64,000 nt of DNA from Deinococcus sp. KSM4-11 (GCF_004801415.1 NZ_SSNX01000001.1:1302001-1366000), one strand, 5' to 3'. Positions 19,893-29,640 are shown, counted from the first letter of the stretch. Notes: a model not told the origin generated them from the sequence alone. Made by a program: numbers and translations.

Positions 19893-20591
19893 CTACTCGC
19901 CCGCGTCGGGCTGTTCCAACGGAATGCGCTCCAAGCCATCCGGGTCGAGCAGCGTGACGCCGTGCGCGCCGACTTTCACCATGCCCTGCTCCTCGAGTTT
20001 GCGCATTACGCGGGACACGGTTTCGCGGCTGGACGAGATGCGCAGCATGATGTCCTGCGTGCTGAGCGGCAGTACCTCCGGGCGGGACACCCCGGCCCCC
20101 AGGCGCTGCCGGTACAGGTTCATGAACACATGACTCAGGGCCGCCTCGGTGTTCATCCCGAAGGCGATGAGTTCGTCGTTCAGGAACGTGACCCGTTCGG
20201 CAAGCAGGCGACCGAGGTTCCACAGCAGCATGGGGTAGCGCCGCAGCAGCTGCTCGAAGTGCTCCCGGTACAGCATCAGCGTGCTGACCGGGGTCAGGGC
20301 CGTGACGGTCGCGCTGCGCTCCCGGGAGCGCGACAGCACAGCCGTCTCACCGATCACGCCGGGCGCGTACACGTCCCCCATGACGCGCTCGCGGCTACCA
20401 AGGCTCACGCGGCTGACCCGCACGACGCCCTCGGTCAGCAGGTGAAGGGATTCTCCCTGGTCATCCTGCGAGAGCAGGACGTCGCCCGGGGCGAGCCGCC
20501 GCTCGGTGACGATCCGGGCCAGTTCTTCCAGGGCAGCGGCCGGAACATCGTGCAGGAGCGGGTTGAGTTTCAGGGTTTCCAGCCGGGACAT
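19893..20591 (-). CDS. Crp/Fnr family transcriptional regulator
   Basis: 232 residues. A cyclic-nucleotide-binding domain at about 10-120 (LLTEGVVRVSRVSLGSRERV, then GVIGETAVLSRSRERSATV, which closely resembles the cAMP phosphate-binding cassette GE....RSA of Crp), a long dimer helix, and a winged helix with LSTQDIMLRISSSRETVSRVMRKLEEQ. It is therefore a good candidate for a cAMP-responsive regulator and might be the orthologue of D. radiodurans DdrI, which I cannot confirm. Start ATG 20591, with TAGGAT eight nt upstream and no ribosome site. Confidence 0.9.
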   Translation of the reverse strand: MSRLETLKLNPLLHDVPAAALEELARIVTERRLAPGDVLLSQDDQGESLHLLTEGVVRVSRVSLGSRERVMGDVYAPGVIGETAVLSRSRERSATVTALTPVSTLMLYREHFEQLLRRYPMLLWNLGRLLAERVTFLNDELIAFGMNTEAALSHVFMNLYRQRLGAGVSRPEVLPLSTQDIMLRISSSRETVSRVMRKLEEQGMVKVGAHGVTLLDPDGLERIPLEQPDAGE

Positions 20592-20599
20592 CACGGGGC

Positions 20600-20605
20600 A
20601 TCCTA
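20600..20605 (-). promoter_or_regulatory. leaderless -10 box TAGGAT (second Crp/Fnr gene)
   Basis: TAGGAT on the minus strand, 8 nt before ATG 20591. Confidence 0.5.
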
Positions 20606-20802
20606 CCGTGCCCGCAGCTGCCTTGGCCTCACCGATCACGGTTTACGTTCGGTAACGGGTCAGGACGAGGTGCGTCACCGGTTCTGTCCACTTCCAGAAC
20701 CCGCCCGTTGTGCGTTCCACCGTGCCTGTCCCACGGGGTCTGAGGCCACGAGGACATCCCCTGAGTTCTTCCTGCCGCCGGACACCACTGGGCGGGCCGG
20801 GC

Positions 20803-20808
20803 TAAGAT
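20803..20808 (+). promoter_or_regulatory. leaderless -10 box TAAGAT (LolD-type ATPase gene)
   Basis: TAAGAT followed by 7 nt and GTG 20816. It overlaps the alternative ATG 20807, which argues for the GTG start. Confidence 0.55.
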
Positions 20809-20815
20809 GCCCCGC

Positions 20816-21496
<681 letters not shown>

Positions 21497-21530
21497 CCGG
21501 CTCTCCACACATTGATCGCGACCGAGCTGT

Positions 21531-21554
21531 CAGCGGGAACCAGCATTCCCGCTG
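21531..21554. terminator. two-way hairpin terminator between convergent genes
   Basis: Perfect 9-bp arms CAGCGGGAA / TTCCCGCTG around a 6-nt loop, between the stops of the LolD-type ATPase (+) and the old yellow enzyme (-). The A/T end of each arm gives a short TT or AA. Confidence 0.6.
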
Positions 21555-21563
21555 AACGGGCGC

Positions 21564-22649
21564 TCAGGCGCGCCGACCGCCCCGTCCATACTGCGCCGCG
21601 ACCTCGGGCTTCACGCCCAGCGCAAGGGCGGCGGCCTCCGTCCAGTGTGGGTCGCCCAGGTGCGCGCGGGCGATGGCGATCAGGTCGGCATCGTGGTTCT
21701 GGAGGATGCCCTCGGCGCGCTCGGGCGTGTCGATCATGCCGACGGCCATCACATGCAGGTCGGGATGCGCGGCCTTCACCTGCGCGGCGAACGGCACCTG
21801 GTAGGCGGGGCCGGCCGTGATCTGCTGCGCACTGGTCAGGCCGCCGGAACTGACGTCCAGCACATCCACACCCTCGTTCAGGAGGAGTCCGGCCAGCTGT
21901 GTGGTCTGGTCGGCGTCCCAGCCGCCCTCGGCCCAGTCGGTGGCGCTGACCCGTACGAACAGCGGCTTGTGCATGGGCCACACGGCCCGCACGGCCCGCA
22001 CAACCTCCAGCAGGAAGCGCGTGCGGTTCTCGAAACTCCCGCCGTACCCGTCCGTCCGGCTGTTCGCCAGGGGCGACAGGAACTGGTGCAGCAGGTAGCC
22101 GTGCGCGGCGTGAACCTCGACCGTGTCGAAGCCGGCGATCTCGGCCCGGCGGGTGGCCGCCACGAAATCTCCGGTCACGCGGGCGATGTCCTCGGTGGTC
22201 ATGGCGATCGGCGTGGGGTAGCTGGGGTCGAAGGCCGCCGTGTCCGGCCCGATCACCTCCCATCCGCCCTGCTCAGGGGGGACGGCGCCCCGGCCGCGCC
22301 ACGGCGCGAAGGTGCTGGCCTTGCGCCCGGCGTGGGCGAGCTGAATACCGATCCGGCCCCCCTGCGCGTGAATGAAGTCCGTGATGCGGCCCAGCGGCGC
22401 GATCTGCTGGTCGTCCCACAGGCCCAGATCCTCGGGGCTGATGCGGCCCTCCGGCGACACGGCGGTCGCCTCGTTGAAGATCAGGCCCACGCCCGCCAGG
22501 GCGTACTGCCCGAGGTGAACGAGATGGAAGTCGTTCGCGTAGCCGTTCTGTGCCGAGTACATGCACATGGGCGACACGACCACGCGGTTGGGCAGAGTCA
22601 GGTACTTCAGTTTCAGGGGCTGGAACAGCAACGGGGTGGACTCACTCAT
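21564..22649 (-). CDS. namA: NADPH dehydrogenase, old yellow enzyme family (YqjM type)
   Basis: 361 residues. VVVSPMCMYSAQNGYAND places the redox-tuning Cys near residue 28 as in YqjM. QLAHAGRKAS near 104, AAHGYLLHQFLSPLANSRTDGYGGSFENR with the paired His-Gly and the shared Arg, and FVRVSATDW are further FMN-site motifs of this class. It reduces alpha,beta-unsaturated carbonyls and nitro compounds with NADPH, often in electrophile stress. Probably leaderless, with TACAGT six nt before ATG 22649. Confidence 0.93.
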   Translation of the reverse strand: MSESTPLLFQPLKLKYLTLPNRVVVSPMCMYSAQNGYANDFHLVHLGQYALAGVGLIFNEATAVSPEGRISPEDLGLWDDQQIAPLGRITDFIHAQGGRIGIQLAHAGRKASTFAPWRGRGAVPPEQGGWEVIGPDTAAFDPSYPTPIAMTTEDIARVTGDFVAATRRAEIAGFDTVEVHAAHGYLLHQFLSPLANSRTDGYGGSFENRTRFLLEVVRAVRAVWPMHKPLFVRVSATDWAEGGWDADQTTQLAGLLLNEGVDVLDVSSGGLTSAQQITAGPAYQVPFAAQVKAAHPDLHVMAVGMIDTPERAEGILQNHDADLIAIARAHLGDPHWTEAAALALGVKPEVAAQYGRGGRRA

Positions 22650-22655
22650 GGCCCG

Positions 22656-22661
22656 ACTGTA
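22656..22661 (-). promoter_or_regulatory. leaderless -10 box TACAGT (namA)
   Basis: TACAGT on the minus strand, 6 nt before ATG 22649. Confidence 0.55.
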
Positions 22662-22724
22662 GGCGGGTGATCCGGGCAGCGCCAGTGGGCGCGCACTTCA
22701 CGAAGCGCAGAGGCTTCCCGGCCC

Positions 22725-23279
22725 TCAGCGCCGCCGGGAGTCGCGCCGCGCGGCGGCCTGGGCCTGCGCTTCGTGCCAGAAGCCCGTCTCCAGCACCGTC
22801 AGATCCGGCGTGGGCGCGCGCCCCGGCTGCCGGTAGTCGGTGGCCTCCAGGCGGATCAGCAGGGAGTGTGGCCTGGCCTGTGCGGCGGCGAACACCGCGT
22901 GTTCTGGCGCCGCGCGGGCGGCCGTCACGAGCGCCCCGTAGCGGTCTCCGAGCACCTGAAGATCCCGCACGCTGCCCGTGTACACCCACGGGCCGTGCTC
23001 GCCCAGCAGGGCCAGGAAGCCCGTCCATTCAATGTCCAGCAGGGCACCCATGACCTCACGGCGGGGGGTGCCGGACGGCAACCAGGGCCGCGCCGTGAGC
23101 AGGTCGGACGCGAAGTGCGCCTCGGACGCGAACTCGGCGGTAGCACGCGCTGCATCGGAGGGACTGCCCACGTCACGCAGTTCCGCCAGGTGTGCAAGGC
23201 GGATCCGGGCATCCGGATCCAGGTGAATCGCACGGGGCGCAGGAAGACCAAGGGATGCCCAACCCGGCGCGTGCTCCAC
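22725..23279 (-). CDS. hypothetical protein, last gene of ABC-2 exporter operon
   Basis: 184 residues, soluble and rich in Ala/Arg/Leu, with no recognised domain. Features are an HLDPDARIRLAHLAELRDVG helix near residue 19 and the aromatic WTGFLALLGEHGPWVYTGSVRDLQ segment near 85. The ATG is only 2 bp after the stop of the second permease, so it is translated from the exporter mRNA. Position suggests an accessory role for the exporter; sequence alone does not show it. The arginine-rich tail ends the operon, 75 bp before the namA start. Confidence 0.72.
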   Translation of the reverse strand: MEHAPGWASLGLPAPRAIHLDPDARIRLAHLAELRDVGSPSDAARATAEFASEAHFASDLLTARPWLPSGTPRREVMGALLDIEWTGFLALLGEHGPWVYTGSVRDLQVLGDRYGALVTAARAAPEHAVFAAAQARPHSLLIRLEATDYRQPGRAPTPDLTVLETGFWHEAQAQAAARRDSRRR

Positions 23280-23281
23280 GC

Positions 23282-24070
23282 TCAGCTGCTCGCGCTGGTG
23301 TAACTGGCGACCGCATGCCGCCAGAACAGCCGCGTGACGAGAAACAAGGCCGCCGCGACGACCGGGGACGCGAGGGCCAGTTCCACGCCCAGCTGCCCGG
23401 TCAGGGCCTGCGCGGGCACGGTGGTCACGAACGCGACGGGCACCACGAAGGTCAGCAGGAAGCGCACCGGCACCGGGAAAGCGCTCGTGGGGAAGCGGGC
23501 CGCGCCGAACACGCCGCTGAACAGCTCGGTCACGTTCTGTGTCTTCACGAACCAGAAGGCGGTGGTGCTCAGGCCCAGCCAGATGCAGTACACGATGACG
23601 AGCGCCGAGGCGTACAGCAGCGTGGCCGCCAGCACGCTGCCGGGCGTGACGGTCAGCGCACTGGCCGAGTACAGGATCAAGCCCAGCCCGATCACGATGT
23701 CCGGCATACGCAGCACGTTCAGGTTGCGGGTACTCACGTTGAACTGCGCGTCGATGGGTTTGAGCAGCGTGAAATCCATGCTGCCGGTACGGACGGCCTC
23801 CGCGATGCGGCTCATGTTCGGCTGCACGAACACCGCGATGAAGCCCTCGGTGAGCATGTAGAAGCCCGTGACCAGCAGCGCCTCGCGGAACGACCAGCCG
23901 CCCACACTGGTCGTGCCCGGCTGACCGAACAGCACGCCGATCCCCAGGAGCGCCACGCCCACCTGCCCCAGGCTGGCGAGCACCGCCCCGACGAAGTTCG
24001 CGCGGTACTCCAGCTGCGCGGCGACGGTCGCTCCGGTGAAGATCCGGATCAGACGCAGGTAGCGGGTCAC
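23282..24070 (-). CDS. ABC-2 family transporter permease (second subunit)
   Basis: 262 residues with about six membrane helices. It starts at GTG 24070 (VTRYLRLIRIFTGATVAAQLEYRANF), overlapping the upstream permease stop by 4 bp. LLKPIDAQFNVSTRNLNVLRMPDIV is a typical cytoplasmic coupling segment of this group (COG3694-like). With the preceding permease and ATPase it forms a heterodimeric exporter of unknown cargo. No catalytic motif is expected. Confidence 0.88.
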   Translation of the reverse strand: MTRYLRLIRIFTGATVAAQLEYRANFVGAVLASLGQVGVALLGIGVLFGQPGTTSVGGWSFREALLVTGFYMLTEGFIAVFVQPNMSRIAEAVRTGSMDFTLLKPIDAQFNVSTRNLNVLRMPDIVIGLGLILYSASALTVTPGSVLAATLLYASALVIVYCIWLGLSTTAFWFVKTQNVTELFSGVFGAARFPTSAFPVPVRFLLTFVVPVAFVTTVPAQALTGQLGVELALASPVVAAALFLVTRLFWRHAVASYTSASS

Positions 24071-24885
24071 GCGCCCACCGCGCCGTACTTCCGTAGGCCT
24101 GCCCGCCACACGGTCAGCCGCACCACCCAGAACACGGCCAGCCAGCCCAGCAGCACCAGCGCTCCCTGACCCGCCTGCCCCAGCGTGGCCTTTCCCGCCA
24201 GCAGTTGCGCGGGCAGGCCCAACATGTACGGAAAGGGCGTCCAGACTGCAATACGCTGCACCCACTCCGGGTAGAAGGCCAGGGGCGCGAACATCCCGCC
24301 CAGCGCCGCGTACACCAGCCACACGATCTCCTGGAAGGACGTGCTGGAATCCGTCCAGAACGCCAGCAGGCCAATGGTGTACTCCCACAGGAAGCGGGCA
24401 CTGAAGCCCACGACGATCAGGCCCAGGGCCGCCGGGTACGCCCACCAGTGCGGAGTGAAGCGCGCCCCCGACAGCCACGCGAACACGGCCACCAGAGCCA
24501 GCATGGGCACGATCCGGATGAACCGCTCGGACACGTGCCCCAGCAGGTGCTGCCAGAACGGATCGAGCGGACGCAGCAGCTTGGGCGACAGCACGCCCTG
24601 CCGGATCTCGTAATCCAGCTCGTGTGACACCCAGACCACCAGCAGTTGTGCGACCACCCACGTGGCCAGGAAATACGTGGCGAAATCGGCGGGCTTATAC
24701 CCGCGTACCATGCCGCCGGGGGCCGCCGCCGCCTGGGCCATCCACACCAGCATCATCACCAGCGACAGGGTGCCGGACAGCATCCAGATCACCACCTCGG
24801 CGCGGTACTCGGCCATCAGGGCGAACTGCACGGCGAACAGCACCCGTACCTTGCGGCCTGTGGCCCTCAGCCGGGGAGCGGTCAC
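24067..24885 (-). CDS. ABC-2 family transporter permease (first subunit)
   Basis: 272 residues, about six transmembrane helices. GTG 24885 overlaps the ATPase stop by 4 bp (GTGA). ALMAEYRAEVVIWMLSGTLSLVMMLVWMAQ at the N-terminus and DYEIRQGVLSPKLLRPLDPFWQHLLGHVSER, containing the LLRPLDP coupling element, match the COG4587-like permease that pairs with COG3694 and COG4586 proteins. The longer open frame extending left of 24885 is a shadow of the ATPase gene. Confidence 0.88.
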   Translation of the reverse strand: MTAPRLRATGRKVRVLFAVQFALMAEYRAEVVIWMLSGTLSLVMMLVWMAQAAAAPGGMVRGYKPADFATYFLATWVVAQLLVVWVSHELDYEIRQGVLSPKLLRPLDPFWQHLLGHVSERFIRIVPMLALVAVFAWLSGARFTPHWWAYPAALGLIVVGFSARFLWEYTIGLLAFWTDSSTSFQEIVWLVYAALGGMFAPLAFYPEWVQRIAVWTPFPYMLGLPAQLLAGKATLGQAGQGALVLLGWLAVFWVVRLTVWRAGLRKYGAVGA

Positions 24886-25919
24886 GCGGGCACCTCCTCC
24901 TTCGCCACGGCCTCCAGCACTTCGGGCCGGCGGCCGCCGAACAGTTCCGCCATGACCGCCTCGATGGGCGGATCCTCCACCGTCAGGTCGGCCACGTCGA
25001 AATCGGCCAGGAGTCGCGCTGCCCTCGCACTGACCTCGCCGCGCGGCACGGTCAGCTCGGCGCTCAGGCCGTCCGTGGACACCACCCGGCCATACCCGGC
25101 GAGCGCCTCCGGGGACGCCACCTGCCGCAACTGCACCCGGATGGTCTTGCCACCACTTCCCTGCCCAGCCAGCGCGGCCAGATCGCCGTCGAACACCAGC
25201 TGCCCCTGGTCGATCACCAGGATCCGTTGGGCCAGCGCCGTCACATCCGCCATGTAGTGGCTGGTCAGCATCACGGTCGCCCCGTAGCGCCGGTTGTACT
25301 CCTGTACGAACTCGCGCACCGCTTCCTGCATGTTCACGTCCAGGCCGATGGTCGGCTCGTCCAGGAACAGCACCTGTGGCCGGTGCAGCAGCGCCGCCGC
25401 CAGCTCGCACTTCATGCGCTCCCCCAGCGAAAGCTTGCGCACCTGCTTTTTCAGGATGCCGTCCAGCGACAGCACCTCCGTGAACTCCCGCATGGTCGCC
25501 CGGTACTGATCGTCGGGAATCTCGTAGATCGCCTGATTCACCAGAAAGGAATCCAGAGCGGGTAGATCCCACAGCAGTTGCTGCTTTTGCCCCATCACCA
25601 GCGTGATGCGCTTCAGGAACGCCGCCTCTCGCCGCCGGGGATCGAAGCCCACCACCCGAGCCGTGCCCGCCGACGGGTGCAGGAGCCCCGAGAGCATCTT
25701 CAGGGTCGTCGTCTTCCCCGCCCCGTTCGGCCCCAGGAAGCCCACGACCTCGCCCGGTTGCAGGTCGAAGGACACACCCTTGACGGCGTCCACGGTGCGG
25801 GTCGTGCGACTGACGAAGGACTTCAGACTGCCCAGGAACCCCGGCTCCTTCTCGTGCACGGCGTACTGCTTCCGGAGGTCGCGGACGTGGACGGCAGCGT
25901 CCGGCATGGGAATCGACAT
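24882..25919 (-). CDS. ABC-2 exporter ATP-binding protein
   Basis: 345 residues. Walker A LGPNGAGKTTT near 70, signature LSLGERMKCELAAALLHRP, Walker B VLFLDEPTIGLD, and TSHYMADV with the switch His. The N-terminal insertion EKEPGFLGSLKSFVSRTTR before the beta strands is typical of the COG4586 subgroup. About 100 C-terminal residues form a regulatory extension. Start ATG 25919 is nine nt from a TATCCT box; ATG 25943 lies upstream of that box and is rejected. It is the first gene of a four-gene unit. Confidence 0.92.
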   Translation of the reverse strand: MSIPMPDAAVHVRDLRKQYAVHEKEPGFLGSLKSFVSRTTRTVDAVKGVSFDLQPGEVVGFLGPNGAGKTTTLKMLSGLLHPSAGTARVVGFDPRRREAAFLKRITLVMGQKQQLLWDLPALDSFLVNQAIYEIPDDQYRATMREFTEVLSLDGILKKQVRKLSLGERMKCELAAALLHRPQVLFLDEPTIGLDVNMQEAVREFVQEYNRRYGATVMLTSHYMADVTALAQRILVIDQGQLVFDGDLAALAGQGSGGKTIRVQLRQVASPEALAGYGRVVSTDGLSAELTVPRGEVSARAARLLADFDVADLTVEDPPIEAVMAELFGGRRPEVLEAVAKEEVPA

Positions 25920-25928
25920 GATAGACGC

Positions 25929-25934
25929 AGGATA
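25929..25934 (-). promoter_or_regulatory. leaderless -10 box TATCCT (ABC-2 exporter operon)
   Basis: TATCCT on the minus strand, 9 nt before ATG 25919. It touches the TGACG repeat cluster at 25933-25978. Confidence 0.5.
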
Positions 25935-25978
25935 CGTCAGCAACGGATTTTATTGACGAAGGTAGGCCACTTGACGTA
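25933..25978. promoter_or_regulatory. TGACG repeat cluster, possible operator of the exporter
   Basis: TACGTCA at 25933-25939 and TGACGTA at 25972-25978 are a perfect 7-bp inverted repeat. A third TGACG lies between them at 25954-25958, 18 bp from the last one. The cluster sits over and behind the -10 of the exporter operon, where a repressor or activator could act. Confidence 0.4.
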
Positions 25979-26079
25979 ACGGCGGGGGCGTCCCCACGAG
26001 TCCCTGGTAATATAAAGCGGCACTTCACACTCCGGGGTGAACTCCCCCCACGGTGGTATTGCCTTTCCCAGACGGCTTC

Positions 26080-26085
26080 TACAGT
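26080..26085 (+). promoter_or_regulatory. leaderless -10 box TACAGT (lipoprotein gene)
   Basis: TACAGT followed by 6 nt and ATG 26092; a possible -35 TTGCCT lies about 15 nt upstream. Confidence 0.55.
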
Positions 26086-26091
26086 TACGGG

Positions 26092-26910
26092 ATGCCCAAT
26101 CGTCTTTCCTTGTTGCTGACCGGGTGCGCCCTGCTTCTCGCCGCGTGTGGGGGTGGCGGAACGCCCACGGTGCAACCTCCCGCCGACCCAGTCTCCAGTG
26201 TGTCCGGCATGGTCGTGGAGGATTCCTCGACGGGTGGGGGAATCGTGACGACCGCGTGGGCCGGTGGGGCGGGACAGATCACCGGGAAGATCACCTATGG
26301 GAGTGGGGATTCGGCGACGACCGAGGCAGTCACCACGGGCACGCTGTCGCAGGACGGCACGTTCACGCTCGATCTTCCGGGCAGCATGGACGGCGCGAAA
26401 CTGCACGCCTTCACCGGTTCGTTTTTCGACGTCGGAGCGCAGGCTCAGGCTGACAGCGGCACCACGGCGTGCAGCGGGTCGCCCACGCTGAGTTCAGCGT
26501 CTGCGCGGGGCGTCATGCTCCTGGTGAATGTGGAGGCCGCCAGAAACGGCTCCATCGTTCCTCTGCTGGCCGCGTCGTCGGGCACGTCGTCGCAGTCGGC
26601 CGGTGGCTTCCAGATCGGCGGCCTGCTGTACGTGGACTCGCCCGTCATCGTGGGTGGGAAGGTCGTGTGTACCAGCACGTATTCGGGCACGCAGGTCACG
26701 GGCACGGTCACGTACCGCCTAAATCTCGCGGCGGGCTGGAACAAGCTGACGATCCGGGAATCGAGCGGCGCGACGTCCCTGAGCGGCGGAGCGAACTCCC
26801 AGGACATCTCCCTGACGAGCGGCGCGTTCCCCACGGATCAGTGGCTGTTCTCACCGTACACGGCCCCAATCCCGGTACGGCCCGAGGACATCGGCTCGCC
26901 CGTCCGGTAG
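26092..26910 (+). CDS. putative lipoprotein (272 aa)
   Basis: A lipoprotein signal peptide ends in LLLAAC with the lipidated Cys at residue 19, followed by GGGG and a Thr/Pro-rich linker. ATG 26092 is preferred to the upstream ATG 26053 because a TACAGT box ends six nt before it. The mature part is Gly/Ser/Thr-rich and beta-stranded (TGKITYGSGDSATTEAV, TGTVTYRLNLAAGWNKLTI) and has a Cys pair (ACSG..., VVCTS). This fits an outer-surface lipoprotein with immunoglobulin-like folds; no family is recognised. Confidence 0.8.
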   Translation: MPNRLSLLLTGCALLLAACGGGGTPTVQPPADPVSSVSGMVVEDSSTGGGIVTTAWAGGAGQITGKITYGSGDSATTEAVTTGTLSQDGTFTLDLPGSMDGAKLHAFTGSFFDVGAQAQADSGTTACSGSPTLSSASARGVMLLVNVEAARNGSIVPLLAASSGTSSQSAGGFQIGGLLYVDSPVIVGGKVVCTSTYSGTQVTGTVTYRLNLAAGWNKLTIRESSGATSLSGGANSQDISLTSGAFPTDQWLFSPYTAPIPVRPEDIGSPVR

Positions 26911-27024
26911 GTCACCGCGCCGGATTTGGAGCGGCGGCAGCATGACGCGGTGGAGGCGACGGCGTTTCGATGTGTCGCCGTTCCGACCCCGTCCGGGGGC
27001 ACCATCTGCCCACCGCCGTGCGGC

Positions 27025-27030
27025 TAGACT
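27025..27030 (+). promoter_or_regulatory. leaderless -10 box TAGACT (clpS-clpA)
   Basis: TAGACT followed by 6 nt and ATG 27037. Confidence 0.55.
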
Positions 27031-27036
27031 CCGCGC

Positions 27037-27354
27037 ATGACGCGCCGGGACGGTGAAGGACGCACGCAGACGCTGGAGCGCACGCAGACGCAGCGGCCCC
27101 GGCTGTACCGGGTGCTGCTGCTGAACGACGATTACACGCCCATGGAGTTCGTGGTCATGGTGCTGGAGCGCTACTTCCGCAAGGCAGAGCAGGAGGCGCA
27201 GCTGATCATGCTGGCCGTGCATCACAAGGGACGGGGGGTGGCGGGCGTGTACTCGCGGGATGTGGCCGAGACGAAGGTGGCGCAGGTGACGTCGCACGCG
27301 CGCTCGGAGGGGTATCCGTTGCAGGTCGTGGCGGAGCCGGAGGCACAGGAATGA
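27037..27354 (+). CDS. clpS: ATP-dependent Clp protease adaptor ClpS
   Basis: 105 residues. [25 protein letters not shown] with the NDD/TPMEFV substrate pocket, then [19 protein letters not shown], are classical ClpS. The adaptor binds N-degron substrates (N-terminal Leu, Phe, Tyr, Trp) and hands them to ClpA-ClpP. The polar N-terminal tail of about 20 residues is the part that enters the ClpA pore. The stop overlaps the clpA start (ATGA). Confidence 0.96.
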   Translation: MTRRDGEGRTQTLERTQTQRPRLYRVLLLNDDYTPMEFVVMVLERYFRKAEQEAQLIMLAVHHKGRGVAGVYSRDVAETKVAQVTSHARSEGYPLQVVAEPEAQE

Positions 27355-29564
27355 TTGGGGAGCATCTGCAGGTGACGGTGGGCCGCGCGGCGGATTATGC
27401 GCGCGAGGCGGGGCACGAGTACGTGACGCAGGAACACCTGCTGCTGGCCCTGACGCACGATCCGGAGGCGCGCGAGGCGTTGGTCGCGCTGGGCGTGGAC
27501 GTGCCGAGGTTGCGCGACGACCTCCAGGCTGTACTGGACGGGCTGGAGGTCGTGGAGGACGCTGAGCCGGACTTCACGCTGGGCGTGCACCGGGTCGTGC
27601 AGGGGGCCGTGCTGCAACTGCACGCGAGCGGCAAGGGGCAACAGCAGGCGGACGGCGCCCGGGTGCTGGCCGAGCTGCTGGAGGAACCGGACAGTCCCGC
27701 CCGCATGGCGCTGGAAGCGCAGGGCGTGACGCGGCTGGACGTGCTGTCGTTCATCTCGCACGGGGTGGCGAAGGTCGAGGGTCGGGGCCGGGAACGCGTC
27801 ACGGCGGGCGTGGACGGCACCGAGGCCGAGGCGGAGCCGCAGCAGAGTCCGCTGGAGGCGTACGCGGCGAACCTGACGGAGCAGGCCAAGGCCGGGGAGT
27901 TCGATCCGGTGATCGGCCGGGAGCTGGAGCTGGAGCGCGTCGTGCACATCCTGGCGCGGCGGGGGAAGAACAATCCGGTGCTGGTGGGCGAGCCGGGCGT
28001 GGGCAAGACGGCGCTGGCCGAGGGTCTCGCGCAGCGGGTGGCCGAGGGGAAGGCGCCGGGCTTTCTCAAGGGCGCGAGCGTGTACGCGCTCGATCTGGGG
28101 GCGCTGCTGGCGGGCACGCGCTTCCGGGGGGATTTCGAGCAGCGCCTGAAGGGTGTACTGGCCGAGCTGGATGGACAGAACGCGGTGCTGTTCATCGATG
28201 AGTTGCACACGCTGGTTGGCGCCGGGGCCACAGAGGGCGGCAGCGTGGACGCCGCAAACCTGCTGAAACCGGCCCTGGCACGTGGAAAACTGAGGGTGCT
28301 GGGAGCGACCACTCCGGCGGAACTGCGGCATCTGGAGAAAGACCGCGCGCTGTGGCGGCGCTTCCAGACGGTGGAGGTGCCGGAGCCGTCCGAGGACGAT
28401 GCCCTGGCGATCCTGCGCGGCCTGTCCGGACGCTACGCGGATCACCACGGTGTGATGTACACGGATGGGGCGCTGGACGCGGCCGTGCGCCTGTCGGTGC
28501 GGCACCTGCGCGACCGGTACCTGCCGGACAAGGCCATCGACGTGCTGGACGAGGCTGGAGCCGCCCGCAGCAGCGCCGGGAAGGGCGGTACCATCGACAC
28601 CCCGGACATCGAGGCGACGGTGGCCCGCATGGCGCGCGTGCCAGTCGGCGCGGTGAAGGCCGAGGAGATCAGCTCGCTGTCGACGCTGGCGGCCGACCTC
28701 GGGAACCGCGTGTACGGGCAGGACGAGGCCGTAGGCGCCGTCGCGTCGGCCGTGAAGCTCGCCCGCGCGGGCCTGCGCGATCCGCAGAAACCGCAGGGGA
28801 TGTTCCTGTTCGCCGGGCCGACCGGGGTGGGCAAGACCGAACTGGCCCGCGCCCTGGCCGACCGGCTGGGCGTGACCCTCACGCGCTTCGACATGAGCGA
28901 GTACCAGGAACCGCACACGGTCGCGCGGCTGATCGGGGCCCCACCCGGATACGTGGGCTTCGACCAGGGCGGCCTGCTCACGGACGCCGTGGCCAAATCG
29001 CCGCACGCCGTCCTGCTGCTCGACGAGATCGAGAAGGCCCATCCGGACGTGTACAACATCTTCCTGCAACTCATGGATCACGGCACCCTGACGGATCACG
29101 CCGGGAAGAAGGTGGACAGCCGGGGCCTGATCCTGGTGTTCACCACGAACGCCGGAGCGGCCGACGCGAGCCGCCCGGCGCTGGGCTTCTCGCGCGAGGG
29201 TCGCCCCGGTGAAAGTGCGGAGGCCGTGAAGCGGACGTTCACGCCGGAGTTCCGCAACCGCCTGGACGCCGTGATCCACTTCCGCCCCCTGTCGCGCGAG
29301 GTCATGGCGGGCGTGGTGGACAAGTTCCTGCGCGAACTGTCGGCCCAGCTCGCCGAGCGGAAGGTCACCATCACCGTGACGGACGCCGCGCGCGCCAGAC
29401 TCGCGGAGCTGGGGTACGACCCGGCAATGGGCGCCCGCCCGCTGGCCCGCGTGATCGAGGAACGCGTGAAGCGCCCCCTGGCCGACGAGTTGCTGTTCGG
29501 TCGCCTCAAGGACGGCGGCGCGGTCACGGTGGACACCGAAGGCGGGGCCTTCACGTTCAGCTGA
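27351..29564 (+). CDS. clpA: ATP-dependent Clp protease ATP-binding subunit ClpA
   Basis: 737 residues, ClpA-sized. A Clp_N repeat domain ([16 protein letters not shown]) is followed by AAA+ module 1 (Walker [10 protein letters not shown], Walker [21 protein letters not shown]) and AAA+ module 2 (Walker [49 protein letters not shown]). The long coiled-coil middle domain of ClpB/ClpC is absent. It unfolds substrates for ClpP with ClpS as adaptor. I did not find a clear IGF/IGL ClpP-docking loop by eye; GFSREGR lies in the expected region. Confidence 0.95.
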   Translation: MIGEHLQVTVGRAADYAREAGHEYVTQEHLLLALTHDPEAREALVALGVDVPRLRDDLQAVLDGLEVVEDAEPDFTLGVHRVVQGAVLQLHASGKGQQQADGARVLAELLEEPDSPARMALEAQGVTRLDVLSFISHGVAKVEGRGRERVTAGVDGTEAEAEPQQSPLEAYAANLTEQAKAGEFDPVIGRELELERVVHILARRGKNNPVLVGEPGVGKTALAEGLAQRVAEGKAPGFLKGASVYALDLGALLAGTRFRGDFEQRLKGVLAELDGQNAVLFIDELHTLVGAGATEGGSVDAANLLKPALARGKLRVLGATTPAELRHLEKDRALWRRFQTVEVPEPSEDDALAILRGLSGRYADHHGVMYTDGALDAAVRLSVRHLRDRYLPDKAIDVLDEAGAARSSAGKGGTIDTPDIEATVARMARVPVGAVKAEEISSLSTLAADLGNRVYGQDEAVGAVASAVKLARAGLRDPQKPQGMFLFAGPTGVGKTELARALADRLGVTLTRFDMSEYQEPHTVARLIGAPPGYVGFDQGGLLTDAVAKSPHAVLLLDEIEKAHPDVYNIFLQLMDHGTLTDHAGKKVDSRGLILVFTTNAGAADASRPALGFSREGRPGESAEAVKRTFTPEFRNRLDAVIHFRPLSREVMAGVVDKFLRELSAQLAERKVTITVTDAARARLAELGYDPAMGARPLARVIEERVKRPLADELLFGRLKDGGAVTVDTEGGAFTFS

Positions 29565-29628
29565 CGCGTCGAGCAGGCGGCAGGGCCACGTCATCCCAAC
29601 GGTGAATGACTTTGCCCGCGCTGGCCGG

Positions 29629-29634
29629 TATGCT
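29629..29634 (+). promoter_or_regulatory. leaderless -10 box TATGCT (LCP gene)
   Basis: TATGCT followed by 6 nt and GTG 29641. Confidence 0.55.
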
Positions 29635-29640
29635 CGCCCC

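Noticed and set aside
20592..20802. Radiation/desiccation response motif (17-bp palindrome) upstream of regulators
   Set aside because: No stretch in this or other intergenic regions fits TTATGTCATTGACATAA well by eye, and no known ddr gene of that regulon is present.
24886..26406. Leftward extension of the first permease frame
   Set aside because: It is a shadow of the ATPase gene; low-complexity Gly/Arg composition and a proper GTGA start at 24885.
26967..26992. ACGGCG / CGCCGT hairpin between the lipoprotein gene and clpS
   Set aside because: Short stem with an 11-nt loop and no T-tract; expected by chance at this GC content.
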